The notes beneath the pieces are model-generated. The model ran no database searches. It was not told the DNA's origin and worked only from the letters and a program-made list of their open reading frames with translations. From Streptomyces griseus (GTDB lineage: Bacteria > Actinomycetota > Actinomycetes > Streptomycetales > Streptomycetaceae): DNA of 64,000 nt. This document shows, one piece after another, positions 28,744 through 38,084 of this stretch. The DNA is taken from the NCBI RefSeq assembly GCF_001715295.1, contig NZ_MDKB01000001.1, positions 129,345 to 193,344 of the forward strand. The letters run 5' to 3'. Every line of letters begins with the position of its first letter. Within the stretch, counting starts at the first letter, position 1. The position numbers were made by a program, and so were the translations under genes.

Positions 28744-29421
28744 TCAGTCGCCGGTGGGATCCCGGCGGACCGACAGCAGGTCCTCCAATTGCTCCTCGCG
28801 CGCCTGGGCCGCCACGAACAGCAGCTCGTCACCCGCCTCCAGCGTCTCCTCGGCGTTCGGCGTCAGGACGCGCGTACCGCGGATGATGGTGACCAGCGAC
28901 GTGTCCTCGGGCCACGCCACATCGCTGACCCGGGTGCCGGCCAGTGCCGACTCCGGCGGCAGCGTCAGCTCGACGAGATTGGCGTCGCCGTGGCTGAAGC
29001 GGAGCAGCCGGACCAGGTCGCCGACGCTCACCGCCTCCTCGACCAGGGCGGACATCAGGCGCGGTGTCGAGACCGCGACGTCCACACCCCAGGACTCGTT
29101 GAACAGCCACTCGTTCTTCGGGTTGTTCACCCGGGCGACCACCCGGGGGACGCCGTACTCGGTCTTGGCGAGCAGGGAGACGACCAGGTTCACCTTGTCG
29201 TCACCGGTCGCGGCGATCACCACGTTGCACCGCTGCAGCGCGGCCTCGTCGAGCGAGGTGATCTCGCAGGCGTCAGCGAGGAGCCACTCGGCCATCGGCA
29301 CCCGCTCCACCGAGATGGCGGTCGGCGCCTTGTCGATCAGCAGCACCTCGTGCCCGTTCTCCAGGAGTTCGGCCGCGATGGAACGTCCCACCGCACCGGC
29401 TCCGGCAATCGAGACGCGCAT
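28744..29421 (-). CDS. ceoC: TrkA-family potassium uptake regulator (CeoC type)
   Basis: 225 aa. RCK_N Rossmann domain with the dinucleotide motif MRVSIAGAGAVGRSIA and acidic strand end LLIDKAP, then ATGDDKVNLVVSLLAKTEYGV; RCK_C domain near residues 130-215 (LPPESALAGTRVSDV, GDELLFVAAQ). RCK proteins gate K+ channels and transporters in response to NAD(H), ATP or c-di-AMP. Start and the upstream ceoB stop overlap by one base (TGATG), a coupled operon. Confidence 0.88.
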   Translation of the reverse strand: MRVSIAGAGAVGRSIAAELLENGHEVLLIDKAPTAISVERVPMAEWLLADACEITSLDEAALQRCNVVIAATGDDKVNLVVSLLAKTEYGVPRVVARVNNPKNEWLFNESWGVDVAVSTPRLMSALVEEAVSVGDLVRLLRFSHGDANLVELTLPPESALAGTRVSDVAWPEDTSLVTIIRGTRVLTPNAEETLEAGDELLFVAAQAREEQLEDLLSVRRDPTGD

Positions 29422-30089
29422 CAGTGACCGCCCTCCTCGGGACCTTGGGCAAAGGCCTCCTCGACCTTCGCGATCTCGTCCGTGCGCATCATCACGTGGA
29501 CCAGATCCCCCTCCTGCAGAACCGTCTGCGACGTCGGCAGTATGGCCTCACCCAACCGGGTGAGAAAGGCGACACGGACGCCCGTCTCCTCCTGCAGTGT
29601 GCTGATCTTGTGGCCGATCCAGGCCGGTGTGGTGTGCACCTCCGCGAGCTGCACACCGCCGCTCGGATCCCGCCACAGCGGCTCCGCGCCCGAGGGCAGG
29701 AGCCGCCGCAGCATCTGGTCCGCGGTCCAGCGGACCGTGGCCACCGTAGGGATACCGAGCCGCTGGTAGACCTCGGCACGACGGGGGTCGTAGATGCGGG
29801 CCGCGACGTTCTCGATGCCGAACATCTCGCGGGCCACGCGGGCGGCGATGATGTTGGAGTTGTCGCCGCTGCTGACCGCGGCGAAGGCCCCGGCCTCCTC
29901 GATCCCCGCCTCGCGCAGGGTGTCCTGGTCGAAACCGACCCCGCTGACCCGTCGGCCGCCGAACCCGGAACCGAGACGGCGGAACGCCGTGGGGTCCTGG
30001 TCGATCACGGCGACCGTGTGCCCCTGCCGCTCCAGGGTCTGTGCGAGAGCGGAGCCGACACGCCCGCAGCCCATGATGACGATGTGCAC
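29421..30089 (-). CDS. ceoB: TrkA-family potassium uptake regulator (CeoB type)
   Basis: 222 aa. Rossmann start MHIVIMGCGRVGSALAQTLE with acidic strand end AVIDQDP; FAAVSSGDNSNIIAARVAREMFG is the classical TrkA_N continuation; RCK_C in the last 80 residues (WIGHKISTLQEETGVRVAFL). It is the first gene of the leftward ceoB-ceoC pair and lies back-to-back with a KimA-like permease, its likely functional partner. Confidence 0.88.
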   Translation of the reverse strand: MHIVIMGCGRVGSALAQTLERQGHTVAVIDQDPTAFRRLGSGFGGRRVSGVGFDQDTLREAGIEEAGAFAAVSSGDNSNIIAARVAREMFGIENVAARIYDPRRAEVYQRLGIPTVATVRWTADQMLRRLLPSGAEPLWRDPSGGVQLAEVHTTPAWIGHKISTLQEETGVRVAFLTRLGEAILPTSQTVLQEGDLVHVMMRTDEIAKVEEAFAQGPEEGGH

Positions 30090-30594
30090 CTTGCGCCTAC
30101 CTCGCCGTCCTGGTCGTCCGGATGACCTGCGAAAACACCCTGCTCACATCTCTCTCTCCGCTTGCGGGGCAAACAACGGGGCAACGACCTGTGGCGTTGC
30201 CCGGGGTCGAGCTTATGCGGCCGCGCTGCCACCGCCTCATCCGAGTGTGCGTATGCCCGGGGGTGACGGGCAAAGCGGACCCCCGCGGACGGACCGCCGC
30301 CGCTGCCGCGGGCGGGGCCGCGGGCCCCTTCCACCCGGGGCAGCGAACGGCACCCGCCGGATGCCGGGGCGGGTCCGACGGGATCCGGGGCGATGCCTGC
30401 CGGGCCCGGTGGGCCCTTCGCGTACGGCCGCCGTTGTGCGGTCTCCCGGGCCGGGTCGTTTCCGGCCGCCCGCAAGGATTGCGTTAAGGATTCCATGGAC
30501 TTTTCCCGTGGGGGCGGGTAACTATGAAGGTTTTCCGTGGACCGAGGGGGTGGTGCCTCGGCGGCGTGTCTCGACAGCGTTTACGATCCTCACC
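30090..30594. other. Divergent regulatory region between ceoB and the permease
   Basis: 505 bases with no supported gene. The segment 30290-30470 is extremely GC-rich with many short inverted repeats. I looked for a c-di-AMP (ydaO-type) riboswitch, which controls KimA-like genes in Firmicutes, and could not identify its conserved pairing elements. Confidence 0.5.
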
Positions 30595-32646
30595 GTGTCC
30601 AAACTGACCGACGTGCCCAAACGGATCCTGATCGGCAGGGCGCTGCGCAGCGACAAGCTGGGGGAAACACTTCTCCCGAAGCGCATCGCGCTCCCCGTCT
30701 TCGCATCCGACCCGCTGTCCTCCGTGGCGTACGCGCCCGGCGAGGTCCTCCTCGTGCTCTCCATCGCGGGCGTGTCGGCCTACCACTTCAGCCCGTGGAT
30801 CGCTGTCGCCGTCGTGGTCCTCATGTTCACGGTCGTCGCCTCCTACCGGCAGAACGTGCGCGCCTACCCCAGCGGCGGCGGCGACTACGAGGTCGCCAAC
30901 ACCAATCTCGGCCCCAAGGCGGGACTCACCGTCGCGAGCGCCCTCCTCGTCGACTACGTCCTCACCGTCGCCGTGTCGATCGCCTCGGGTGTCGAGAACC
31001 TCGGCTCCGCGATCCCCTTCGTCGTCGAACACAAGACGCTCTGTGCCATCGGTGCCATCGTCCTGCTGACGCTGATGAACCTGCGCGGCGTGAAGGAGTC
31101 CGGAAAGCTCTTCGCCGTCCCGACCTATCTGTTCGTGGCCGGAGTCTTCGCGATGATCCTCTGGGGCGCGTTCCGCGGACTCGTCCTCGGGGAGACCATG
31201 CACGCGCCGACCTCGAACTACGAGATCCGCCCGGAGCAGCAGGGACTGGCGGGGTTCGCCCTCGTCTTCCTGCTCCTGCGCGCCTTCTCCTCCGGCTGCG
31301 CCGCCCTCACCGGGGTCGAGGCGATCAGTAACGGTGTGCCCGCCTTCCGCAAGCCGAAGAGCAAGAACGCGGCCACCACCCTCGCGGCGATGGGACTGCT
31401 CGCCGTCACCATGTTCTGCGGCATCATCGGCCTCGCCATGGCCACCGACGTGAAGATGGCCGAGAACCCCGCGCAGGACCTGATCCACAACGGGACCGCG
31501 GTCGGAGCCGGCTTCGTCCAGGACCCGGTGATCTCCCAGGTGGCCGCCGCCGTCTTCGGTGACGGCACGTTCTTCTTCGTCCTGCTGGCCGCGGCCACCG
31601 CCCTCGTGCTCTTCCTCGCCGCCAACACCGCGTACAACGGCTTCCCGCTGCTCGGCTCGATCCTCGCCCAGGACCGTTACCTGCCGCGCCAGCTGCACAC
31701 GCGCGGTGACCGGCTGGCCTTCTCCAACGGCATCGTGCTGCTCGCCGGCGCGGCGATCCTGCTCGTCTGGATCTACGGCGCCGACTCGACCCGGCTCATC
31801 CAGCTCTACATCGTCGGCGTGTTCGTCTCCTTCACCCTGAGCCAGACCGGCATGGTGCGGCACTGGAACCGCCACCTGAGCACCGAGAAGGACCCGGCGC
31901 AGCGCCGGCACATGATCCGCTCCCGCGCGATCAACACGTTCGGCGCGTTCTTCACCGGCCTGGTCCTCGTCGTCGTCCTGGCCACCAAGTTCACCCACGG
32001 CGCCTGGGTCGCGCTCCTCGGCATGGTGATCTTCTTCGGCACGATGACCGCGATCCGCAAGCACTACGACCGGGTCGCCGAGGAGATCGCGGCGGCCGAC
32101 ATCCCCACCGACGACACCGTCAGGCCCTCGCGGGTCCACTCGATCGTCCTGGTGTCCAAGCTCCACCGGCCCACGCTGCGGGCGCTCGCGTACGCCAAAC
32201 TGGTGCGCTCGGACCAGCTGGAGGCCCTGTCCATCAGTGTCGACCCGGACGAGACCAAGGCGCTCAGGGACGACTGGGAGCGGCGCGGCATCGACATCCC
32301 GCTCAAGATCCTCGACTCGCCCTACCGCGAGGTGACCCGGCCCGTCATCGAGTACGTGAAGAGCCTGCGCAAGGACCGGCCGCGCGATGTGATCAGTGTG
32401 TACATCCCCGAGTACGTGGTCGGCCACTGGTACGAGCACCTCCTGCACAACCAGAGCGCCCTGCGGCTGAAGGGCCGGCTGCTGTTCACCCCGGGGGTGA
32501 TGGTGACCTCGGTGCCGTACCAGCTGGAGTCCTCGGAGGCGGCGAAGCAGCGGGCGAGGAGGCGGGCGGACTGGAACGCGCCCGGCTCCGTGCGCCGCGG
32601 GCCCGTCGAACGCAGGCAGCACAAGGAGTCCGGGACCAAGAGCTGA
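30595..32646 (+). CDS. APC-superfamily permease, KimA-like potassium transporter candidate
   Basis: 683 aa from GTG; alternative in-frame GTGs at 30550 and 30553 would add about 15 residues. Twelve or so membrane helices. The N-terminal LPVFASDPLSSVAYAPGEVL closely matches the DALSSVAYATEEIL-type motif of KimA (YdaO) K+/H+ symporters; PSGGGDYEVANTNLGP and SGCAALTGVEAISNGVPAF follow. The last 170 residues are a soluble regulatory domain, as in KimA. Often annotated only as an amino-acid permease. Its back-to-back placement with two RCK regulators favours K+ uptake. Confidence 0.8.
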   Translation: MSKLTDVPKRILIGRALRSDKLGETLLPKRIALPVFASDPLSSVAYAPGEVLLVLSIAGVSAYHFSPWIAVAVVVLMFTVVASYRQNVRAYPSGGGDYEVANTNLGPKAGLTVASALLVDYVLTVAVSIASGVENLGSAIPFVVEHKTLCAIGAIVLLTLMNLRGVKESGKLFAVPTYLFVAGVFAMILWGAFRGLVLGETMHAPTSNYEIRPEQQGLAGFALVFLLLRAFSSGCAALTGVEAISNGVPAFRKPKSKNAATTLAAMGLLAVTMFCGIIGLAMATDVKMAENPAQDLIHNGTAVGAGFVQDPVISQVAAAVFGDGTFFFVLLAAATALVLFLAANTAYNGFPLLGSILAQDRYLPRQLHTRGDRLAFSNGIVLLAGAAILLVWIYGADSTRLIQLYIVGVFVSFTLSQTGMVRHWNRHLSTEKDPAQRRHMIRSRAINTFGAFFTGLVLVVVLATKFTHGAWVALLGMVIFFGTMTAIRKHYDRVAEEIAAADIPTDDTVRPSRVHSIVLVSKLHRPTLRALAYAKLVRSDQLEALSISVDPDETKALRDDWERRGIDIPLKILDSPYREVTRPVIEYVKSLRKDRPRDVISVYIPEYVVGHWYEHLLHNQSALRLKGRLLFTPGVMVTSVPYQLESSEAAKQRARRRADWNAPGSVRRGPVERRQHKESGTKS

Positions 32647-32758
32647 GCGGTCCCTCCGCTCGTGGTAAGCGGTCGGCCGGCACCCACGTAGACTCGTAGG
32701 TTGTTGTCCGGCCGCTTTGCCGTTCCCCGTTTCCCTTGATCTCTGGAGCCACCCCCTC

Positions 32759-34132
32759 ATGCAGAACGAACCCACCTCGTCGCAGACCAGGGAGCAGCAG
32801 GCCGGGGAGCAGCAGAGCGGGGAGTCGCTCGTCGGACAGGAGTACGAGGTCGAGGTCGGTCCCGTGGCCCACGGCGGCCACTGCATCGCCCGCACGGACG
32901 AGGGCCGGGTCCTCTTCGTACGCCACACCCTGCCCGGCGAGAAGATCATCGCCCGGGTCACGGAGGGAGCGAGCGACTCCCGTTTCCTGCGCGCCGACGC
33001 GGTCACGGTCATCGAGGCGTCCAAGGACCGCGTGGAGGCTCCCTGCCCGTACGCGGGCCCGGGCAAGTGCGGTGGCTGCGACTGGCAGCACGCCAAGCCG
33101 GGCGCACAGCGCCGCCTCAAGGGTGAAGTGATCGCCGAGCAGCTGCAGCGGCTCGCGGGCCTCACCCCCGAGGAAGCCGGCTGGGACGGCACCGTCATGC
33201 CGGCCGAGGGCGACAAACTGCCGCCGGGCGAGGTGCCCGCGTGGCGCACCCGGGTCCAGTACGCCGTGGACGAGGACGGCAGGGCCGGACTGCGCAAGCA
33301 CCGCTCGCACGAGGTCCAGCCGATCGACCATTGCCTCATCGCCGCCCCCGGGGTCTCCGAGCTCGGCGTCGAGAAGCGGGAGTGGCCGCAGATGGCCGCC
33401 GTGGAGGCCATCTCGGCCACCGGCTCCCACGACCGCCAGGTCATCCTGACCCCGCGCGAGGGCGGCCGGCTCCCGCTGGTCGAGCTGGACAAGCCGGTCT
33501 CCGTACTCCGCGTCGAGGAGAAGGACGGCGGGGTCCACCGGGTCCACGGCCGCGCCTTCGTCCGCGAGCGGGCCGACGACCGTACCTACCGCGTGGGCTC
33601 CGGTGGTTTCTGGCAGATCCACCCGCAGGCGGCCGACACCCTGGTCCGTGCGGTCATGCAGGGCCTGCTGCCCCGTAAGAACGACATGGCGCTCGACCTC
33701 TACTGCGGCGTCGGCCTGTTCGCGGGAGCGATCGGCCAGCGCATCGGCGAGAAGGGCGCGGTGCTGGGCATCGAGTCCGGCAAGCGCGCGGTCGAGGACG
33801 CCCGCCACAACCTGAAGGACCTGGACCGGGTCCGCATCGAGCACGGCAAGGTCGACCAGGTCCTGCCGCGCACGGGCATCACCGAGTGCGACCTGATCGT
33901 CCTGGACCCGCCCCGCGCGGGCGCGGGCAAGGCCACGGTCAAGCACCTGTCCTCCCTCGGCGCCCGCCGCATCGCCTACGTCGCCTGCGACCCGGCGGCC
34001 CTGGCGCGGGACCTGGCGTACTTCCGGGACGGGGGGTACAAGGTGCGGACGCTGCGGGCGTTCGACCTGTTTCCGATGACCCACCATGTCGAGTGCGTCG
34101 CGATCCTTGAGCCCGCCGCAAAGGGCGTCTGA
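32759..34132 (+). CDS. TRAM-domain class I SAM-dependent RNA m5U methyltransferase (RumA/TrmFO-independent type)
   Basis: 457 aa. Residues about 20-75 are a TRAM RNA-binding domain; the [4Fe-4S] cysteine set lies in CPYAGPGKCGGCDWQHA; SAM motif LDLYCGVGLFAGAIG; IVLDPPRAGAG; catalytic Cys in YVACDPAALARDL; general-base Glu in the C-terminal HHVECVAILEP. It methylates uridine C5 in tRNA or rRNA; the target is not decided. The last codons carry the integration site of the downstream island: degraded copies recur at 51.43 and 52.39 kb. Start chosen at MQNEPTS with CTGGAG upstream. Confidence 0.88.
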   Translation: MQNEPTSSQTREQQAGEQQSGESLVGQEYEVEVGPVAHGGHCIARTDEGRVLFVRHTLPGEKIIARVTEGASDSRFLRADAVTVIEASKDRVEAPCPYAGPGKCGGCDWQHAKPGAQRRLKGEVIAEQLQRLAGLTPEEAGWDGTVMPAEGDKLPPGEVPAWRTRVQYAVDEDGRAGLRKHRSHEVQPIDHCLIAAPGVSELGVEKREWPQMAAVEAISATGSHDRQVILTPREGGRLPLVELDKPVSVLRVEEKDGGVHRVHGRAFVRERADDRTYRVGSGGFWQIHPQAADTLVRAVMQGLLPRKNDMALDLYCGVGLFAGAIGQRIGEKGAVLGIESGKRAVEDARHNLKDLDRVRIEHGKVDQVLPRTGITECDLIVLDPPRAGAGKATVKHLSSLGARRIAYVACDPAALARDLAYFRDGGYKVRTLRAFDLFPMTHHVECVAILEPAAKGV

Positions 34133-34145
34133 CCTGCGGTTTCGC
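34058..34145 (+). repeat. Island attachment region, copy 1 (3' end of the RNA methyltransferase gene)
   Basis: The functional 3' end of the methyltransferase gene, encoding FPMTHHVECVAILEPAAKGV and ending TGACCTGCGG. It is repeated in the same orientation, with drift, at 51429-51515 and 52388-52446. It is taken as the left attachment site of the island. Confidence 0.75.
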
Positions 34146-34151
34146 CGAGTG

Positions 34152-34195
34152 TGCGTTATGTGCGCTGTGGGCGTTACGGGCGATATCTTGACGCA
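34152..34195 (+). repeat. Left arm repeat of the island
   Basis: A 44-nt sequence starting TGCGTTATGTGCGCTGTGGG, 14 bases inside the left attachment site. Its reverse complement recurs at 51322-51365 with 36 of 44 positions identical by hand alignment. Confidence 0.65.
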
Positions 34196-34240
34196 TATTC
34201 GACGCACGTGACGCACGTCTGACGCACGTTTGACGCACGT
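34190..34240 (+). repeat. Tandem GACGCACGT repeats
   Basis: Four exact copies of GACGCACGT (starting at 34201, 34210, 34221 and 34232) preceded by a degenerate GACGCATAT at 34190; spacing 9-11 bases, about one helical turn. They lie just inside the left end of the island, where integrase or excisionase arm sites would be expected. Confidence 0.7.
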
Positions 34241-34357
34241 TCTGATGAGGCGTCAGGTGGTCATTCCTGCAGGTGGCGGTGTGTCGAGTGCGGCTTGACG
34301 GGGCTCCCTCTTTACCGCCTCTTGGTGAACCCGTGCTCGATATCGCCTGATTAAGGC

Positions 34358-35746
34358 TCAGTAGGAACGGGGTCCGTAAGGGCTCCAGTGGCCAAGGAAA
34401 GGCTTGAGGTCGTCGCCGCTGGGCTTGGGTGGGGTGGGCAGCTTCGGCGCCGCGGCGGACTCGGTGAGGTGCTGGAGCCGGGCGTCCGTGAAGGCGAGCC
34501 ACGCCTCGATCTCTGTTCTTTCCTGTCCGGGTGGCAGCGATGTGGCGTGGTCGCGTACTGCTGTGACGTATTCGGTCAGGCGCTTGGTCTGTTGCCAGGC
34601 GTCTGCTTGTTCTTGGAGGTGCTTGACGCGATAGGCGTAGGCGTATGCAGTGCGCGCTTCCTCCATGGCGGTTTCCCAGCGCCTCTGCTGGGCTTCCCTG
34701 GCCTGCTGGTCTGCAAGGCGTTTGTGTTCTGCGGCTGTGCCGCGGAGGTCGACTTCTTGTGCGATTTCGGCGAGTTGGTCTTCCAGTGGCCGGTCGGGGA
34801 CATCGGCCCATTCGCTCGCACGGTGCGGGCTGCCGCCGCGGAGGATGAAGCGCAGGCGGTTTGAGGGGGTGTAGTCGAAGCGGGCGATGCGCATCCATGA
34901 GTGCTTCTTGGCGTCGGCGAGTTCCTTGTCGGTGGGGATGTGTTCGCTGCGGTCCTGTTCTTGAAGGACGAGGAATCCGACGCTTTCGCCTTGGGTGGTG
35001 ATGGTGAAGTGCGGTGGTGCGCTGCGGCGACGGTGGGGTGGGGGAGCGCCTTGCGTGGTTCCGAGTGCTGCCTTATGGCCTTGTGATTCGGTGGCGATGA
35101 TGAGGGCCTGGATGATGCGCAGGGCTCGGCCCTGGATGGATTTGGTGAGCCCCATGGGCTGTGGCTGTTGTTGGAGGGCGGCCACGAGGGAGTGGGGTTT
35201 GGTGAGTCTGGCCGGAACGGGGAGCGGGGTGAGTTCGGCGAGGCGCCAGGCGGGGATGTCGGCGAGTTTGATTTCGTAGCCGCGGTGGGTGCGGTATGCG
35301 TAGAGCTCTTGTGTGCGCGGGATCTTGCCGGACTTGCGGGCGGTGTTCACCCGTGATGCCCAATTCACTGCGTGCGGTCCGGTTTCGATGGGCTTGATGA
35401 GGCAGCCGTCGTTCGCGGCCAGTTCTTCGAGGAGTTGGTCTGTGTAGTTCGTACGGGCCCTGGGTGCGGTCTTGGGGCGTGGCGGTGCCGGTTTGCGGCT
35501 GGGCTGCGCGGGTGGTGCGGCGTTCTGCTCGACGGGGCAGATGCCGCGGTCGGTGAGATGCTGCCGCCCTCTGTCGGTGAGGTTGGCGCTCCAGTGCCCT
35601 CGGCGTTTGGTGATTCTGATGAGTCCGCGACTCTGCAGTGCCTGGGCGCTGACCTTGAAAGTGCTGTCCGGCCAGACTCCGTCGGGACATCCCTGGCCCA
35701 CCCAATCGAGCACGGTCTGCTGCCGCTCGTTGAGGGTCTGGTGCAT
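34358..35746 (-). CDS. Hypothetical protein with N-terminal winged helix and C-terminal coiled coil
   Basis: 462 aa; I do not recognise a named family. Residues 1-75 look like a winged-helix reader (LNERQQTVLDWVGQGCPDGV, STFKVSAQALQSRGLIRITK). A Pro/Arg linker follows, then a compact middle domain (HAVNWASRVNTARKSGKIPR, LYAYRTHRGYEIKL), and a coiled coil rich in Ala/Glu/Arg/Gln from about residue 340 (HKRLADQQAREAQQRRWETA). Base composition is less GC-rich than the core genes, consistent with transfer. It is the first island gene and points toward the methyltransferase. Confidence 0.65.
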   Translation of the reverse strand: MHQTLNERQQTVLDWVGQGCPDGVWPDSTFKVSAQALQSRGLIRITKRRGHWSANLTDRGRQHLTDRGICPVEQNAAPPAQPSRKPAPPRPKTAPRARTNYTDQLLEELAANDGCLIKPIETGPHAVNWASRVNTARKSGKIPRTQELYAYRTHRGYEIKLADIPAWRLAELTPLPVPARLTKPHSLVAALQQQPQPMGLTKSIQGRALRIIQALIIATESQGHKAALGTTQGAPPPHRRRSAPPHFTITTQGESVGFLVLQEQDRSEHIPTDKELADAKKHSWMRIARFDYTPSNRLRFILRGGSPHRASEWADVPDRPLEDQLAEIAQEVDLRGTAAEHKRLADQQAREAQQRRWETAMEEARTAYAYAYRVKHLQEQADAWQQTKRLTEYVTAVRDHATSLPPGQERTEIEAWLAFTDARLQHLTESAAAPKLPTPPKPSGDDLKPFLGHWSPYGPRSY

Positions 35747-36088
35747 GTGGACCTCTCGCGGCTCCCGGGTGTGTTGCCCCGGAGATGATGCCCGTAACTT
35801 CCGCGGTAATTCCGAGCGTTATGAGAGGACGTTCGTTCGGATGAGACGTGTTGCGTGGCCCGCGCATCGGAGTGCAGCAGGCTGCGGAAGCGCGCTCGCC
35901 CTCGCTGACCCGCCCGTCCCGCAACAGGGCCCGGGGTGCTGCTGTATGACGGGCATCGCGTGTCGTCATGCGCCGCAGTGTTTCACCCACCACTGACAGA
36001 CACGTTGTCTGGCATCAGAACGCAGAACACCCTGAAGGACAGAGATCGACCAGGAGCGCAGGTTCACCGGGCCAGAATGGGCCAGCCC
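35747..36088. other. Intergenic, nothing recognised
   Basis: 342 bases between two leftward island genes. It holds the promoter region of the 462-aa gene presumably, but no clear boxes, hairpin or ORF. Confidence 0.4.
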
Positions 36089-36676
36089 TTACTCGTGATC
36101 TTCGAGGTACTTCTCGTACTCGTCCATGTATGGATAGCAGTCGTCGGCAGTGGCAAGGTCGCTGCCTTCACAGAGGCTGTACTTGTAGGAGCCATCGGGG
36201 TTGCGCTCTTGAGGATCAGGCAGGCCGGTGTCGCGAGCGAAGTCACTACCGTCGTCGGCCCCCTCCGACGCCGAGACACCATCCCGCGCGATGTCGCGGT
36301 ACCGTCGCTCGGCGTCGGGCGTGAGCTTGCCGCTTTCGCAGTCAGCGGGGTCCTCGACCATGTAGAAGAGGACAGACCAAAAATCCCCGTCCGTCGTCTC
36401 ATCGCCCTTGACCCGCTCCGTCTCATGCCAGCAGACGGTCCACTCGCCCCCAGGGTCGTCCAGGGAGCTGTAATCACGCCCTCCAGCCCCCGTGTCCAAG
36501 CGTGTCGCGTAACCCGCCGCCTTGGCGGTCAGCGCCGCATCATTGAACGACCTCCCCTCCTGACTTGCCAACGGAGGTGCCTTGTCGCTCTGCGGGCTTC
36601 CCGTGCCGCCTTGCCCGTCGCACGCCGTCAGGGCAACGACGCCAGCAAGCACCAGCATCGCGATGCGCTTCCTCAT
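36089..36676 (-). CDS. Secreted lipoprotein, unknown function
   Basis: 195 aa with a signal peptide and lipobox: MRKRIAMLVLAGVVALTAC, lipidated Cys19. The mature part is acidic with four further cysteines (WTVCWHETE, ADCESGKL, SLCEGSD, DDCYPYM) that could form two disulfides. Start fixed by GGAGGGGGAG 3 bases before ATG. I do not recognise the family. It is divergent from the 36861 gene. Confidence 0.7.
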   Translation of the reverse strand: MRKRIAMLVLAGVVALTACDGQGGTGSPQSDKAPPLASQEGRSFNDAALTAKAAGYATRLDTGAGGRDYSSLDDPGGEWTVCWHETERVKGDETTDGDFWSVLFYMVEDPADCESGKLTPDAERRYRDIARDGVSASEGADDGSDFARDTGLPDPQERNPDGSYKYSLCEGSDLATADDCYPYMDEYEKYLEDHE

Positions 36677-36860
36677 GGCTCCCCCTCCGGCGAGTCTGCC
36701 GATGATCGCTCTGGATGGTAGTGCAGGAGCCAGATACAGGAGACGGCACCCACGGACGCGCGTTAGCTCAATGAATGCCTGGCGGTACGCTGCCGGCGGC
36801 CGACCACCGCCCCGGTCCAGCAGCACCGCTGCCGATACCAGCCTCGAGAAGGAACTCACG

Positions 36861-37091
36861 GTGACCAAGCCCCTAACGCACAAGCAAGCCCTGGCAGCAG
36901 TCATACAAGCTCTCGGCGGAACGTGGGACCCACCGCGCGCCGCTCTGGCACTGCGTCTCGCCGGCTACGAGCCAGCTACCTCGCAGGCCGGCGAGAAGGA
37001 AGCGCGCCGGATCCTGCGCGAACTCACCGAAGAGGGAACGATCGTCCGGCCCGACCCCGAGCGTACGGAGTACCACCCTCTAGGAACCTGA
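36861..37091 (+). CDS. Small hypothetical protein, winged-helix-like
   Basis: 76 aa from GTG with GAAGGA 7 bases upstream. The sequence KQALAAVIQALGGTWDPPRAAL then EKEARRILRELTEEGTIVRP and a final EYHPLGT looks like a small helix-rich, winged-helix-type fold, but no family is recognised. It is followed by two broken genes. Confidence 0.5.
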   Translation: MTKPLTHKQALAAVIQALGGTWDPPRAALALRLAGYEPATSQAGEKEARRILRELTEEGTIVRPDPERTEYHPLGT

Positions 37092-37148
37092 GGTTGCGGA
37101 CGGCTCCCTGCCCGGGCCCGGGTCGTCCGGCACTGACGAGGTTCGTGG

Positions 37149-37331
37149 TTGAGAGAACGCGTGATCAACCAGGGCCTTGACTACCTGTCGTGGCTCACCC
37201 GGTACCGGAGCGCCTTCGACAGCCTGGTCCGCGACAGGCTCGGAGTGCCGACCGCAGCGCAGGTCCTGTGGAGCGCCCCCCCGCCTGATCTGTGTTGCCG
37301 GCGACTTCACCCTGAGCCTGATCCGCTTTGA
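37149..37331 (+). pseudogene. Broken fragment of a nuclease-like (DUF91/DUF5655-type) gene
   Basis: RVINQGLDYLSWLTRYRSAF then LGVPTAAQVLWSAP, then after a run of seven C (37276-37282) a one-base shift restores RLICVAGDFT. Family resemblance is to DUF5655/NucS-like proteins (the DYLxWL and WSxPRLICxAGDFT patterns). The N-terminus and the end are missing, so it cannot be functional. Confidence 0.5.
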
Positions 37332-37366
37332 CGGACATTCGAGATCAGGGGTTCATCCTCGGGAGG

Positions 37367-37545
37367 ATGTCCATCATGGAGAGCATGGGGAAAGAGAAGC
37401 CTCGCCGCCCTCGCCGTTCGTTCACGCCGGAGTTCAAGGCCGAGATCGTCGGGCTGTGCCGACGCGGTGACCGCTCGGTCGGACAGGTCGCCAAGGACGT
37501 CGAGCTGACCGAGACCGCGGTGCGGGACTGGGTGAAGCGGGCCTC
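37367..37545 (+). pseudogene. Truncated IS3-family transposase OrfA
   Basis: From the ATG after GGGAGG: PRRPRRSFTPEFKAEIVGLC, RRGDRSVGQVAKDVELTETA, VRDWVKRA, the helix-turn-helix of IS3 OrfA. Homology stops at WVKRA and the rest of OrfA and all of OrfB are absent. Confidence 0.75.
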
Positions 37546-38084
37546 TGCTATCGCCGGGTCTGCCCGGCATCTGGCATTGTCCTCTTCGACCTGTCGTCGA
37601 ATCGATACGCTTCTCTCCTCGCTCTGCTTCTGACGACGGTGGTCCCTACGGGTGAGTTCGTACTCCTCCAACGGAACCCCACTGCTCCGGTATTCGACGT
37701 CGCACATGACGGTCAGCGTAGAAGCAGCGCCTACGCGGCCGTGGGGAAGAACGGTCTTGGTCAACCAGCTTGCGGATTCTGCCCATGAGAGACCGACGGG
37801 GTGCGTGTCGCGTACGCTCCGAGGCCAGCCGCGTGGGCTCGCGTGGTGCGGCGCGATGGCCGCTCTGAGGCAAGCCATGGGATACCACCGACGAGCAACC
37901 GACGGTCCTGGTCAAGCCGCCGCCAGGCACACCCCCCAACACCGCCGCCCATCCACTTGAACGAAACAAGAGCAGACAGTTTCCCGCCAGTCAGCCGGTT
38001 TTGATCAATCGGTGGCTCGCTACCAACGCTGTTGGGCAGTATGCCGTCCTGGGGCATTGTCGGTTGAAGGACCGGAGGGGGAAC
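37546..38084. other. Intergenic, debris region
   Basis: About 540 bases between the IS3 remnant and the GNAT-PIN gene. Short open frames exist on both strands but show no family resemblance. GGAGGGGG at the right end is the ribosome site of the following gene. Confidence 0.45.

Noticed and set aside
30090..30594. Possible c-di-AMP (ydaO) riboswitch upstream of the KimA-like gene
   Set aside because: I could not find the conserved pairing elements; a covariance-model search would be needed to decide.
37345..37878. 177-codon minus-strand ORF across the IS3 remnant
   Set aside because: It is antisense to the transposase fragment in part and has no ribosome site or family resemblance.
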